From assembly GCF_032050975.1 (NCBI RefSeq), contig NZ_CP116967.1:4399001-4463000 (forward strand): 64,000 nt of DNA. The letters are read 5' to 3'. The notes beneath the pieces were generated by a model. The model was not told where the DNA came from. It saw nothing but the letters and a program-made list of their open reading frames with translations, and ran no database searches. Position 1 is the first letter of the stretch. Every line of letters starts with the position of its first letter. Shown piece by piece: positions 26,491 through 35,376 of this stretch. The DNA comes from Candidatus Nitrospira allomarina (lineage in GTDB: Bacteria; Nitrospirota; Nitrospiria; Nitrospirales; UBA8639). The translations under genes were made by a program, and so were the position numbers.

Positions 26491-27000
26491 ATGTCAGAAG
26501 TCAAAAAAGCCATTCTTCTTGTCGGACACGGAGGCATTCCCAAAGGATACCCCTCTGATCTCATCACAAAACTGAAACGCCTTGAAGCCCAGCGAAGGGC
26601 AACCGGCAGCCCCATGTCGCCGGAAGAATTAGAATTGGACATCAAAGTTCGCACATGGCCCCGGACTCCTGAAACGGATCCTTACCAGGCTGGACTCGAA
26701 TCCCTTGGGGCCGCCATGAAGCCACTCTTAAATGGTTCGTTGTTCGGCCTGGCCTATAACGAGTTCTGCGGACCAACACTCGCCGAAGCGGTTGAATCCC
26801 TCATACACCAGGGGGCCCAGACGATTACCGTGGTCTCGACCATGTTTACTCCGGGAGGATCGCATTCCGAAAGTGAAATCCCCGAAGAACTGGAAGAACT
26901 TCGCAAGAAACACCCACAGATTACTCTCATCTATGCCTGGCCGTTCAACCTGGAAAAGGTCTCAAAAATGCTGATAGAGCACATCCAACAATTTTCATAG
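26491..27000 (+). CDS. CbiX family sirohydrochlorin cobalt/iron chelatase
   Basis: This 169-residue protein is a short-form CbiX, which inserts Co2+ (or Fe2+) into sirohydrochlorin on the way to cobalamin or siroheme. The N-terminal ILLVGHGG motif and the GGSHSESEIPEEL stretch near residue 130 carry the metal-binding and catalytic His residues of the family. A long insert (RRATGSPMSPEELELDIKVRTWPRTPETDPY) follows the first motif. It sits directly after a B12-binding regulator and in a genome region with a siroheme enzyme (nirA), so either product could be served. AGGGAG lies about 9 nt before the ATG. Confidence 0.85.
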   Translation: MSEVKKAILLVGHGGIPKGYPSDLITKLKRLEAQRRATGSPMSPEELELDIKVRTWPRTPETDPYQAGLESLGAAMKPLLNGSLFGLAYNEFCGPTLAEAVESLIHQGAQTITVVSTMFTPGGSHSESEIPEELEELRKKHPQITLIYAWPFNLEKVSKMLIEHIQQFS

Positions 27001-27054
27001 GGTTTTATTTTTTTCTTTCCTTAAACACACGTGAAGAGAGGTAAGCAAAAGCGC

Positions 27055-27411
27055 ATGGCTGCCAAAGGGCAAAACACCTTGACCAAAAAGCCAAATTCCT
27101 CGTCCAGACCTCCAAAACTGGATTCCATCCACCATGTGGCCATTCCCGTCCCGAACGTGGCCGAAGCGGTCGAATGGTATACCTCTCGCTTCAATTGTTG
27201 CGTGGATTATATCGATGAGTCCTGGGCGCTTCTGGCTTTTGCCAATACCAAGCTTGCCCTGGTCCTCCCTCAGGAACATCCTTCACATTTTGCGCTCAGT
27301 CGCCCAGATGCCAACAAATTTGGAGATCTCGTCACCCATCGGGACGGACTCAATTCGGTTTACATCACCGATGCCTTCGGCAATTCGATTGAGGTGTTAG
27401 AAGAGCCATAA
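27055..27411 (+). CDS. VOC (glyoxalase-like) superfamily protein
   Basis: A single VOC domain of about 100 residues follows a basic, disordered N-terminus. DSIHHVAIPVPNVAEAVEWY is the classic first strand/helix with a metal-ligand His, and the domain ends NSVYITDAFGNSIEVLEEP with the closing Glu ligand. Function (lyase, dioxygenase or resistance protein) cannot be read from this. I prefer ATG 27055 (118 residues) with AGAGAGGT upstream. GTG at 27031 is the longer option. Confidence 0.8.
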   Translation: MAAKGQNTLTKKPNSSSRPPKLDSIHHVAIPVPNVAEAVEWYTSRFNCCVDYIDESWALLAFANTKLALVLPQEHPSHFALSRPDANKFGDLVTHRDGLNSVYITDAFGNSIEVLEEP

Positions 27412-27479
27412 ATTGCACATCTTTCGACACAACAAACATATCTTTTTTCTTCCTCAGCTGACCCAAAGATATTTCATCT

Positions 27480-28727
27480 ATGAATGTTGATGTGCTCATT
27501 ATCGGAGCCGGCCTTGCCGGACTTTCCTGCGCAAAAACCATAGCGGACTATGGAATCGATTTTTTACTTCTGGAGGCATCCGAAGACGCAGGGGGGCGGA
27601 TTCGCACAGATCACGTCGATGGCTTCCTTCTAGACCGGGGCTTCCAGGTCTTTTCTACTGCTTACCCTGAGGCCAGACGCCTATTGGAGTATCAGGCCCT
27701 CGAGCTCCAACATTTTTTTCCTGGTGCGGCAATTCGGTGTCTTGGAAAATGGCATCGAATGCCGGATCCCTTCCGACATCCCATTCAGAGCATTCAAGCG
27801 CTCTTCACCCCTATCGGAACCCTTTCAGACAAAATCCGGGTGGCCACATTCCGCTATCGAGCAGGTACTGAAACCTTGAACGATCTGTTTCAAAGGCCCG
27901 AAACTTCAACACTCCAACATCTCAAAAATTTCGGATTTTCTTCCTCCATGATCGAACGATTTTTTCGACCATTTCTTGGTGGGGTTTTTTTGGATCCGGA
28001 ATTACAGACTTCCAGTCGTATGGCAGAATTTGCCTTACGGATGTTTGCGTCCGGAGACATTTCACTTCCCGCCTGGGGCATGGGAGCCATTCCCCGACAA
28101 TTAGTATCCCGTCTTCCGGCAGAACGGATTCGAACTCAAGCCAGGGTCGCATCCATTCAGAAAACATCAGTGACCTTGGAATCCGGGGAAGCCCTATCCG
28201 CTCGCGCTGTTGTCGTGGCCACCGACGGACCAGCCGCAATGAGACTTGTTCCCGGCCTTACATCGTCCGCCTATCGCCGCGTGACCTGTCTCTACTATGG
28301 GGCCCCTGAGCCGCCCTATTCGGGGCCACATCTTTTATTAAACGGAGAAGGGGTCGGTCCAATCAATAATCTCTGTGTCCTCACTCAGATTGCCCCGACC
28401 TATTCCACGACCAAAAAGCAATTAATCTCCGTTTCAGTCTTAAACCATTCGGATCCTTCCAAGGAAGACCTTGCCATCGGAGTTCGCCAACAATTGGGTG
28501 AATGGTTTGGTTCACAAGTCGAAGACTGGCAGCCAATTCGAGCCTATCACATCACATCCGCTCAACCCGTCCAGGTCCCACCATTTCCTAATCCATTATC
28601 CCGTCAGACACATGTTCAGGATGGAGTCTTCGTGTGTGGGGATTTTTGTGCCACCGGGACTATTGATGGCGCCCTCTTTTCCGGTCGGCGTGCCGCGGAG
28701 GATATTCGTAAATGGCTGGAGGCATGA
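27480..28727 (+). CDS. FAD-dependent amine oxidase/phytoene-desaturase-like oxidoreductase
   Basis: This 415-residue flavoprotein begins VDVLIIGAGLAGLSCA, the FAD Rossmann motif, followed by EASEDAGGRIRTD and FLLDRGFQVFS, and ends with FVCGDFCATGTIDGALFSGRRAAE, the C-terminal FAD-contacting segment of the amine oxidase/carotenoid desaturase superfamily. Substrate is unknown. Homologs of this type (COG1233/COG1232-like) recur in light-induced gene sets with photolyases and TIGR01777 epimerases, which matches the surroundings. There is no signal peptide, so it is cytoplasmic. The ribosome site is weak. Confidence 0.87.
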   Translation: MNVDVLIIGAGLAGLSCAKTIADYGIDFLLLEASEDAGGRIRTDHVDGFLLDRGFQVFSTAYPEARRLLEYQALELQHFFPGAAIRCLGKWHRMPDPFRHPIQSIQALFTPIGTLSDKIRVATFRYRAGTETLNDLFQRPETSTLQHLKNFGFSSSMIERFFRPFLGGVFLDPELQTSSRMAEFALRMFASGDISLPAWGMGAIPRQLVSRLPAERIRTQARVASIQKTSVTLESGEALSARAVVVATDGPAAMRLVPGLTSSAYRRVTCLYYGAPEPPYSGPHLLLNGEGVGPINNLCVLTQIAPTYSTTKKQLISVSVLNHSDPSKEDLAIGVRQQLGEWFGSQVEDWQPIRAYHITSAQPVQVPPFPNPLSRQTHVQDGVFVCGDFCATGTIDGALFSGRRAAEDIRKWLEA

Positions 28728-28954
28728 TATGCGGCATCCTCCCCGTTTTCTAGAATTTCCCTCGGCCGACAAAATTCCAATTTCGATTTCTGGTCATTGA
28801 GACCGTCTGCCTTCAGTCAAGTAAACACAGAGAGTGAACGGTCCGCTTGTCTAAGGTTTTCCAATTCCCTTCGGCCTCCTTTAGCCTCCTTCAAATCCCA
28901 GGGTGTACAATGTGAATGGAGCACCATTCAGAGACCATAAGGAAAGGCGTTGAC

Positions 28955-29593
28955 ATGGACCAAATTACCCCCAATTTTTCAGATACGGACATTCATATTC
29001 TGGAATGTGGTCTAGGATGGATTAAGGACGCTGAAGATGCTTTTGCCGATAAACTTTTCCATCGGCTGTTGCGTGATCATCCTGAGGTCACAACCTCTCT
29101 CCATTCAATGGGACTACAACCGTTCAGCAGGCGAATCGTCCAGATCCTCGATACGATTATCAGGGAAATCCGCTCATGCGGAAAAATTCAATCACCCATC
29201 AGAGAACAATGGACAGACCTGCTTCCCACAACGGTGAGCCACCTGGAACCGAGTCAACTGCTCAGGATGTCGGAAACGTATTTGGACATTTTTTCTGAGT
29301 TGGCGGAGGATGCCTGGAGCCCTGCCATGGAATCTGCCTGGAGAAAAATCATTCACGGGGTGAGCATCAGCTTGTGGGGACAACAACCTGAATCCTTGTC
29401 CCTTGCAAAGATTTCATCGCCCTTTCCATTCATCACAAGGAGGAATAATCGCATGAACCAACCGTTTACATTTCTTTTGGGGACTTTCATGATTTTGGCA
29501 GGCGGAATCGCCTCTATCGGTCTGTGGAGTCGTTATCGGCTTGCAGAAGTCAAGCTATCAAAGAAGCCAAGGCTTAAAAAAGCATGGTGCTGA
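28955..29593 (+). CDS. globin-like domain protein with C-terminal membrane helix
   Basis: This 212-residue protein looks like a distant globin: residues about 10-140 show the globin helix pattern, including DKLFHRLLRDHPEVTTSL (B-C region), His96 in TVSHLEPSQLLRMSETYLDIFSEL as the candidate heme-ligand position, and EDAWSPAMESAWRKIIHGVS (helices G-H). A single membrane helix follows (residues about 171-191) with a basic tail. I use ATG 28955, with AAGGAAAGG 7 nt upstream, over the earlier ATG at 28916. A globin with a C-terminal anchor could sense or detoxify O2 or NO at the membrane, but the assignment rests on pattern, not a clear match. An internal ribosome site is noted separately. Confidence 0.6.
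   Translation: MDQITPNFSDTDIHILECGLGWIKDAEDAFADKLFHRLLRDHPEVTTSLHSMGLQPFSRRIVQILDTIIREIRSCGKIQSPIREQWTDLLPTTVSHLEPSQLLRMSETYLDIFSELAEDAWSPAMESAWRKIIHGVSISLWGQQPESLSLAKISSPFPFITRRNNRMNQPFTFLLGTFMILAGGIASIGLWSRYRLAEVKLSKKPRLKKAWC
29437..29455 (+). promoter_or_regulatory. internal Shine-Dalgarno and in-frame ATG within the globin-like gene
   Basis: AAGGAGGA (29437-29444) lies 8 nt before an in-frame ATG at 29453. Initiation here would give a 46-residue membrane peptide identical to the C-terminus of the globin-like protein (29453-29593). Confidence 0.5.
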
Positions 29594-29681
29594 TTTGCCA
29601 CCGATGCCATGACAACATTCCAAAACAAACATGTCTTGAATTGGATTTTTGGGAATTCACCTCATAGCCAACAGGAACAAT

Positions 29682-30638
29682 ATGAAATATCCTATGCATC
29701 CACGCCGAACAATCTCAATCATGCTCCTCCCTGGAATTCTGATTGCAGCCGCTGCATTTGCCATAATCGACATCCCTCTAGCCGTAAGCCAACCGGTAAC
29801 GATTCCCATTACTTTAATCCAGGGTGACATCGCGATGGATGCGGCAAACCCAGTTTGGGAGTCCGTCCCTGGAGTCGTCGTTCCACTGAGTGGTCAGACC
29901 ATTACCACCCCGATGCATCCCAATATCTCCGTGAAGACGGTCATGGTGAAGATGGCGACCAATGGGAAAGACATTGGAGTCTGGGCCAACTGGGGTGACC
30001 AGACCCTCAACAATACCACCATTGGGCCTCAAGATTTCAGGGATCAAATGGCCATCCAGTTTCCGGTTCAGGATTCCGGAGCGCCCCCATTTCAGTGCAT
30101 GGGTCAATCGGGGGGGACCGTGAATATTTGGCGATGGAACGCTGAATGGCAAAAAGACCTTGGCGCGGGAGTGGCCGGCATGTGGGACGTGGATCAACAA
30201 TACCCCGCAATCGCCTGGGACTACTATTATGAGGAGCCGTCAGGAGGAGTCACGTATACGAATCGGACCGGACGAAGCTCCGGCCCGTTTAATGAGGGCA
30301 TCTGGTCTGGAAATATCATGTCAGACCCTTCACTGCGGATCAGTTCAGTAGAAGATCTGAACGCCAACGGCTTTAGCACTCTCACCACCCAGGCCTCACA
30401 AAACGTGCTGGGCAACGGATTATGGGAACCGTATGGTGCCCTTAAGGGAGGGTGCTGCAATGGACCAACGTGGCGGGTCGTCATGAAACGATCCCTGACC
30501 ACTGATGATCCCAGCGATGTCCAGTTTAAATCCGGTTCAAGCTTTCCGGTGGCCTTTGCCGTGTGGGACGGCTCGAATGTAGAGCGTAATGGGATGAAAG
30601 GGATTTCGACCTGGTTTACCGCTCAAATGCCGAATTAG
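29682..30638 (+). CDS. NxrC-like/ethylbenzene-dehydrogenase-gamma-type heme b protein
   Basis: This 318-residue protein has an N-terminal signal peptide (LLPGILIAAAAFAIIDIPLAVS) and the fold signature of the gamma subunits of type II DMSO-reductase-family enzymes, which bind one heme b by Met and Lys. ITLIQGDIAMDAANPVWESVP, VKTVMVKMATNGKDIGVWANWGD and FRDQMAIQFPV (Met123 a candidate ligand) fit, and Lys in WRVVMKRSL is the candidate second ligand. In Nitrospira, proteins of this family are proposed NxrC subunits of nitrite oxidoreductase. No nxrA or nxrB is nearby, so this is a stand-alone copy. AGGA is 5 nt before ATG 29682. Chlorate/selenate reductase gamma subunits are the alternatives. 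Confidence 0.8.
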   Translation: MKYPMHPRRTISIMLLPGILIAAAAFAIIDIPLAVSQPVTIPITLIQGDIAMDAANPVWESVPGVVVPLSGQTITTPMHPNISVKTVMVKMATNGKDIGVWANWGDQTLNNTTIGPQDFRDQMAIQFPVQDSGAPPFQCMGQSGGTVNIWRWNAEWQKDLGAGVAGMWDVDQQYPAIAWDYYYEEPSGGVTYTNRTGRSSGPFNEGIWSGNIMSDPSLRISSVEDLNANGFSTLTTQASQNVLGNGLWEPYGALKGGCCNGPTWRVVMKRSLTTDDPSDVQFKSGSSFPVAFAVWDGSNVERNGMKGISTWFTAQMPN

Positions 30639-31270
30639 TCATATGTTCTTTTAGGAAAATGATCAGTTTACCCTGAGCCCCCGGCTAAAACCGGGGGCTG
30701 GCCTCATATGTTGTTATTTCAAAATTGATTGGTCTTTGGAGTTAAAGCTAGACTGGCATTTTCGCCTGATACTTTCACTTACAGAAACTCCATCGAACCA
30801 GATGGACATGTTGTCTCCCAACATTGATCCAGGATGTCAGCCCTCTCCAGTTTTTTTTCGGACTTGAAATAGGCCTTTCCCCTAGCCGCGGAATGAAGGG
30901 TTGGGACTACCCCCACCGTCAGGCTATCCCTTGTCTCAGTGGTATTTTTTAAATTTTCATGTTGTGGAAATTGTTTTTCTTCACTAATGATAGTATACCT
31001 ATCACTTCAACAAGACTTGGCTTGGACCATTGCCTGAAGGGATATCTCAGCCATAAAGTTCAGGACCGTATTGGCGTTGAGAGAAAGGTTCCAACCCCCC
31101 GTCGTTTTTCAAGGAACAGACTTTTCTGTCCAAACGATCATTCAGCAGCGTCATGCCACAGCCACACAAACACGCATTCTGTCAATGGCCGGGATTTGAA
31201 CAGAAAAACAGGTCTTACATTCTGAAAAATATCTCTTTCAATAATATCAAAATACAAAGAGGGAACGAAC
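30639..31270. other. intergenic region with terminator-like hairpin at 30676-30699
   Basis: About 630 bp without a gene. A perfect 9-bp GC-rich hairpin (AGCCCCCGG at 30676-30684 with CCGGGGGCT at 30691-30699, loop of 6) lies 37 bp after the NxrC-like stop and is probably its terminator, although T are only scattered after it. I see no other structure; an AT-rich stretch at 30945-31010 may hold promoters. Confidence 0.6.
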
Positions 31271-31789
31271 GTGATCGAAGAACCTGCGCTCGGTTTTGAA
31301 TATGATGGCGAAAACCCTTCGTCCAAAGAACCTGGAGAGTCTCTTTCTCTTCGAATTAGGCGGCTAATGGACTCTCAGCCCTTCGCGGTGTTGTGCACAC
31401 AGGGGGAACAACATCCATATGGTTCTTTAGTGGCTTTTTCGATGACAGAAGATTTGGCTACCGCTGTCTTTGCCACCCCCGTCACCACAAGAAAATTCAA
31501 GCTACTAAGCCAAAGCGATCGGGTCGCACTCCTGATCGACAATCGGTGCCAGCATCCCGACAATATGATGAATGTGGAAGCCGTCACTGCAACAGGACAG
31601 GCCAAACGTGTTGGGGAAGGCATGGACTTCGAATTCTGGTCGCGTTTATTGACAGCGCGCCATGGGTATCTTTCCGGTTTCGTTCGCGCACCAACCGTGG
31701 CACTGTTTTGCATTGAAATCGTGAGGTATTTTCATGTCGAACGATTTCAGGAGGTCCGACAGTGGATTCCCCAAAAAATACCTGGATAG
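31271..31789 (+). CDS. pyridoxamine-5'-phosphate-oxidase-like FMN-binding protein
   Basis: This 172-residue protein has the split-barrel flavin-binding fold: LRIRRLMDSQPFAVLCTQGEQHPYGSLV, then ATPVTTRKFKLLSQSDRVALLIDN and VTATGQAKRV. These match the PNPOx-like and HugZ-like families that bind FMN, F420 or heme. The start is GTG at 31271 with GAGGGAA upstream. The 3' end overlaps the next gene by 28 nt, so the two are translationally coupled. The partner is a PEP/pyruvate-binding-type phosphotransferase, so a joint role in modifying a small molecule is possible. The actual reaction is not known. Confidence 0.85.
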   Translation: MIEEPALGFEYDGENPSSKEPGESLSLRIRRLMDSQPFAVLCTQGEQHPYGSLVAFSMTEDLATAVFATPVTTRKFKLLSQSDRVALLIDNRCQHPDNMMNVEAVTATGQAKRVGEGMDFEFWSRLLTARHGYLSGFVRAPTVALFCIEIVRYFHVERFQEVRQWIPQKIPG

Positions 31790-34050
31790 TTTCCCTTGGC
31801 GAGACGGCTGGTCATGATGTGAAGGTGGTTGGAGGAAAGGCGGCTGCTCTCACAAGGATGATCTCTGCAGGTGTCCAGGTTCCATCGGGTTTTTGCCTTA
31901 CCGTTTTTGCCTATCAACACGTGCTTTCTCGTTCAGATCTGCCGAATGTCATTCACATGGAGTTGGGACGGAAACCTTTGAACAAGATGCGCTGGGAAGA
32001 AATCTGGGACGCGGCCTTGCGAATCCGATCAGCCTTTTTGAGAACTCCCCCTCCGCTTGAGCTTGAGCAAGCCGTCTATGAGGCTCTATCCCGGCTAAAT
32101 TCGCGACATCCCCTTGCCGTGAGATCTTCGGCTCCTGGGGAGGACTCGGCTCAACGTTCCTTTGCCGGGCTTCATGAATCGATCGTGAATGTTCAAGGCC
32201 AGGAATCGGTGATTCGAGCCGTGCAGGCGGTTTGGGCCTCCCTCTGGTCGGATGCGGCCTTGCTGTATCGCAAGGAATTACGCCTCGACCCACGCCACAG
32301 TCTCATGGCCGTCATCATTCAGGAAATGGTTCCTGCTGAACACTCCGGCGTCGCCTTTGGGCGTGATCCTCGAAACCAGGCTCTGGATAGGGAAATTGTG
32401 GAAGCGGTCCCGGGCCCATGCTCGAATTTGGTTGACGGACTCTTGGAACCTGACCGGTGGATACTCAACCGGAGCTCCGGGGAAGTCGTCGAGTGGAAGG
32501 CGGGGGTCCGGAATAGCGAACAACATGACTCTGCCCTCTTGAGTGATCATGATCTACAAGTACTCCATACACGTCTTGGACAAGTGGAGGAATTGTTCGG
32601 ATGGCCTCCCGATATGGAATGGGCGGAACAAGGTGGCATACTGTCAGTCCTCCAGGCCCGTCCCATTACATCCGGTCTGTCTGTCGTCCAATCAGATGAC
32701 CGTGGCTGGTATCTGACCCTTCGCCCGAAACTCCCACAACTTCGTCAACTGGCAGAAAAAGTTTCCAAAACATTAATTCCTGAACTTGAACGCCTTGGAG
32801 CTCAATTGGCTACCCAGAACATTGAAATACTGGATGACAGCCATCTTGCGGAATGTATGGAGGAAAGACTTTCTACCCTCACATCCTGGAGGGAAATTTA
32901 TAAGAAAGACTTTATTCCTCTTGCCCATGGGGTACGCTATTTGGGGGCCTATTACAATGATGCCCTTCAGCCCCGGGACCCCTATGAATTCATGCTGCTC
33001 CTCAGGGGACAGGATTTTCTTGCTTCGCGACGCAATGCCGCTCTTGAACACATTGCTCAACAGGTCCAAAATATTCCCCTCCTCAAAAGAAAACTCAAGG
33101 AAAGTGCGATATCCGTATCGGACAAGTCATCAGAAAACTGGGAAGCTCTGAAGCAACAAATTATGAATATCCAAGGTGGGCCTGATTTTCTGAGGGATTT
33201 CGATCGCTTTCTCACGACCTTTATGGACACCTCCTATAATGGTGAACGTCTGGTGGATCGGCCGGACTCGTTGTTCAATTTGATATGCCAGGTCGAGACT
33301 TTCGCCACAACAAAACCAGCGCAAAGGGAGGAAAATGGAAAGATCAACTCCATGGCCATTCAACAGCGTTTGATAGAGGCTGTAGGAATGACGCGCGAGG
33401 ATGAAGCCCGGGAGGTCATCGCCATCGGCCAACTCAGCTGGCGCCTCCGTGATGATGACAATATTCTTTTGGGACGCATTGAAAGCCAGTTCCTTCGAGC
33501 GTTGCATCTTGGAGCTCACCGTTTACGCCCAGCCGGGCGACTGACCGGAAAAAATCCAAGTGAAACAACTGCACCCCTTATTTGCCAACTACTTCGAGAT
33601 CACCAACACGATCCCATTCACGTTGACGAAGATGAATCAGAAGCCTTGCATCAAACCTCGGACAACAACGAAAAGCCCCGTCAGCTCATAGGACAACCGG
33701 CTTCCCCCGGCCTGGCAGAGGGACCGGCATGTGTCGTGAACGGCATTGAAGAGTTCCGAAATTTTCAACAAGGCGACGTTCTGGTATGTGAATCCATTCA
33801 ACCGACCATGACCCATCTGGTTCTTCTCGCCTCCGCCGTTGTTGAGCAACGTGGGGGTATGTTGATTCACGGGGCCATTATTGCGCGTGAGCTTGGCATT
33901 CCCTGTGTGAATGGCATTACCCATGCGACTCAACTCATTGGCAATGGAGATCAACTGATGGTGGATGGTCACCTTGGAATTGTGACGATTGGAGATCCGG
34001 ATTTCGAACTGGAAGACCAGGCCTTTTCCGAACAAACGTACCCAATCTGA
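31762..34050 (+). CDS. PEP-synthase/rifampin-phosphotransferase-like dikinase
   Basis: This 762-residue enzyme has an N-terminal ATP-grasp-like PPDK_N domain (VVGGKAAALTRMISAGVQVPSGFCLT, then AVRSSAPGEDSAQRSFAGLHES and VQEMVPAEHSGVAFGRDP up to about residue 300), a unique middle part (about 310-650), and a C-terminal swivelling phosphohistidine domain with GGMLIHGAIIARELGIP (His703). It lacks the C-terminal TIM barrel of PEP synthase. This ATP-grasp, middle, phospho-His order is that of rifampin phosphotransferase, where the middle domain binds the acceptor. The acceptor here is unknown. GTG 31762 is supported by a perfect AGGAGGT 7 nt upstream, inside the previous gene. Confidence 0.85.
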   Translation: MDSPKNTWIVSLGETAGHDVKVVGGKAAALTRMISAGVQVPSGFCLTVFAYQHVLSRSDLPNVIHMELGRKPLNKMRWEEIWDAALRIRSAFLRTPPPLELEQAVYEALSRLNSRHPLAVRSSAPGEDSAQRSFAGLHESIVNVQGQESVIRAVQAVWASLWSDAALLYRKELRLDPRHSLMAVIIQEMVPAEHSGVAFGRDPRNQALDREIVEAVPGPCSNLVDGLLEPDRWILNRSSGEVVEWKAGVRNSEQHDSALLSDHDLQVLHTRLGQVEELFGWPPDMEWAEQGGILSVLQARPITSGLSVVQSDDRGWYLTLRPKLPQLRQLAEKVSKTLIPELERLGAQLATQNIEILDDSHLAECMEERLSTLTSWREIYKKDFIPLAHGVRYLGAYYNDALQPRDPYEFMLLLRGQDFLASRRNAALEHIAQQVQNIPLLKRKLKESAISVSDKSSENWEALKQQIMNIQGGPDFLRDFDRFLTTFMDTSYNGERLVDRPDSLFNLICQVETFATTKPAQREENGKINSMAIQQRLIEAVGMTREDEAREVIAIGQLSWRLRDDDNILLGRIESQFLRALHLGAHRLRPAGRLTGKNPSETTAPLICQLLRDHQHDPIHVDEDESEALHQTSDNNEKPRQLIGQPASPGLAEGPACVVNGIEEFRNFQQGDVLVCESIQPTMTHLVLLASAVVEQRGGMLIHGAIIARELGIPCVNGITHATQLIGNGDQLMVDGHLGIVTIGDPDFELEDQAFSEQTYPI

Positions 34051-34226
34051 CTGGCATCCCAATTAAATAATTTTAAAAAAATAAACGGCCGAGGCTTGGG
34101 GATAGTGAAGCCAATTTCATACTAATTTTCCTGAAGATCCTCAAGTGAAATTTTTGAACGGTCAATTGATCTGTATTGTGAGCTCTATGAGGTTTTTTTA
34201 GCCAAAATATAAGGGGGATTCAAACC

Positions 34227-34846
34227 ATGATCCAAATCACCTATTTGAGTTCGGCCACACGAGCCATGTCTCAGGGTGACTTAGAAGACATTCTGAAAAC
34301 GGCCCGAGAAAATAACGCCCGCTTAGGCATCACCGGAATGTTGCTTTATGGCAATAAAACCTTTATTCAAATCTTGGAAGGTGAAGAGGGCGTGGTTGAT
34401 GAATTAGTCAAAACCATCAAACGCGATCCGCGGCATACCAATTTTCAGATTGTCAAGAAAAAGCCCATCGACCAGCATGAATATGCCGACTGGAGCATGG
34501 GCTTTAAACGGGTCTCCGGCGAGGACTTTGAGGCGGTCAAAGGACTCGAGGATTTTGAGGAAAAGAATTTCAATACGACATTTTTGGGCAGTCAGGTGAG
34601 CCTGGTCGACTCCTTGATGGATCATTTCCGGAAGGAGCGGATCAGAAAAATCGGCCAGGAAGAACTCTCCCTGGATGAAGAAGATCGGTTTATGAAAATT
34701 CTTCATCACACTATTCGCGGAGCCGTAAAGGTTCTGGCCGTACTCATGGTCTTTACCATTCTCTGGGGCGTGGTTGATGTCGTATATATCCTCTATCAAC
34801 AGCTAGTGGCCCCCACCTTTACCACGTTCACCATTCGGGATATTGT
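34227..34846 (+). repeat. tandem-duplicated block, copy 1 (pairs with 35377-35996)
   Basis: These 620 bp match 35377-35996 with only three substitutions by direct comparison: C/T in an Asn codon, G/A changing Glu to Lys, and one silent G/A. Identity begins at the start codon and ends abruptly at TATTGT. The flanking upstream regions are unrelated and the 3' gene halves differ strongly. Confidence 0.95.
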
Positions 34847-35111
34847 CACCACCTTCGGTGCCTTTATGGCAGTGCTCATCGCAATAGAGATTTTTATTAA
34901 CATTACCCTTTATATTCGAAAAGATGTTATTCATGTCAAATTAGTGGTAGCCACGGCTCTGATGGCGATTGCCCGAAAGGTCATTATATTTGACTTTTCC
35001 AAAATCACCCCGCTTTATATCTTCGGCACGGCGACCGTGGTGTTGGCTTTAGGCATCACCTACTGGCTGATAGACAGACCGTTGCCCACCGGTGAGTCAG
35101 AAAATCAATAG
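34227..35111 (+). CDS. BLUF photoreceptor fused to PsiE-like membrane domain, copy 1
   Basis: This 294-residue protein starts with a BLUF (blue light using FAD) domain, residues about 1-96, with the flavin-switch residues Tyr6 (TYLSSATR), Asn30 (ENNARLGITG), Gln48 (FIQILEG) and Trp89/Met91 (DWSMGF). A charged linker (about 97-155) leads to four transmembrane helices (about 165-285) whose ITLYIRKDVIHVKLVVATALMAIARKVIIFD segment matches the PsiE (phosphate-starvation-inducible) family. BLUF joined to a PsiE-like membrane part is unusual, because most BLUF proteins are short or drive cyclases or EAL domains. The output is unknown; a light-gated membrane effect is inference. GGGGG with a poor SD precedes the ATG. 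A near-identical neighbour follows at 35377. Confidence 0.9.
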   Translation: MIQITYLSSATRAMSQGDLEDILKTARENNARLGITGMLLYGNKTFIQILEGEEGVVDELVKTIKRDPRHTNFQIVKKKPIDQHEYADWSMGFKRVSGEDFEAVKGLEDFEEKNFNTTFLGSQVSLVDSLMDHFRKERIRKIGQEELSLDEEDRFMKILHHTIRGAVKVLAVLMVFTILWGVVDVVYILYQQLVAPTFTTFTIRDIVTTFGAFMAVLIAIEIFINITLYIRKDVIHVKLVVATALMAIARKVIIFDFSKITPLYIFGTATVVLALGITYWLIDRPLPTGESENQ

Positions 35112-35376
35112 GTACCCACGACCTTACGGAGGTGTTCTGAAATTCAAGCTTCGCTCATCTTGCGTTGTCGTGGTCTATCCCTGAAATCGTGGACACATCT
35201 GAACCACACGAGAGTATACGAGCGGGGAGAGAATGAAAACTCGCGAAGTCTGAGACATACTCTCAAGGAGGCCTTTCAACGAAAACGGGTAAGGACTAGC
35301 CATTACGCTATACGCCAATGACAGCTTGCGACGTCCGCCTTAACCTTCAGAGAGTAGTCGGAAGGAAATTGAGCCC

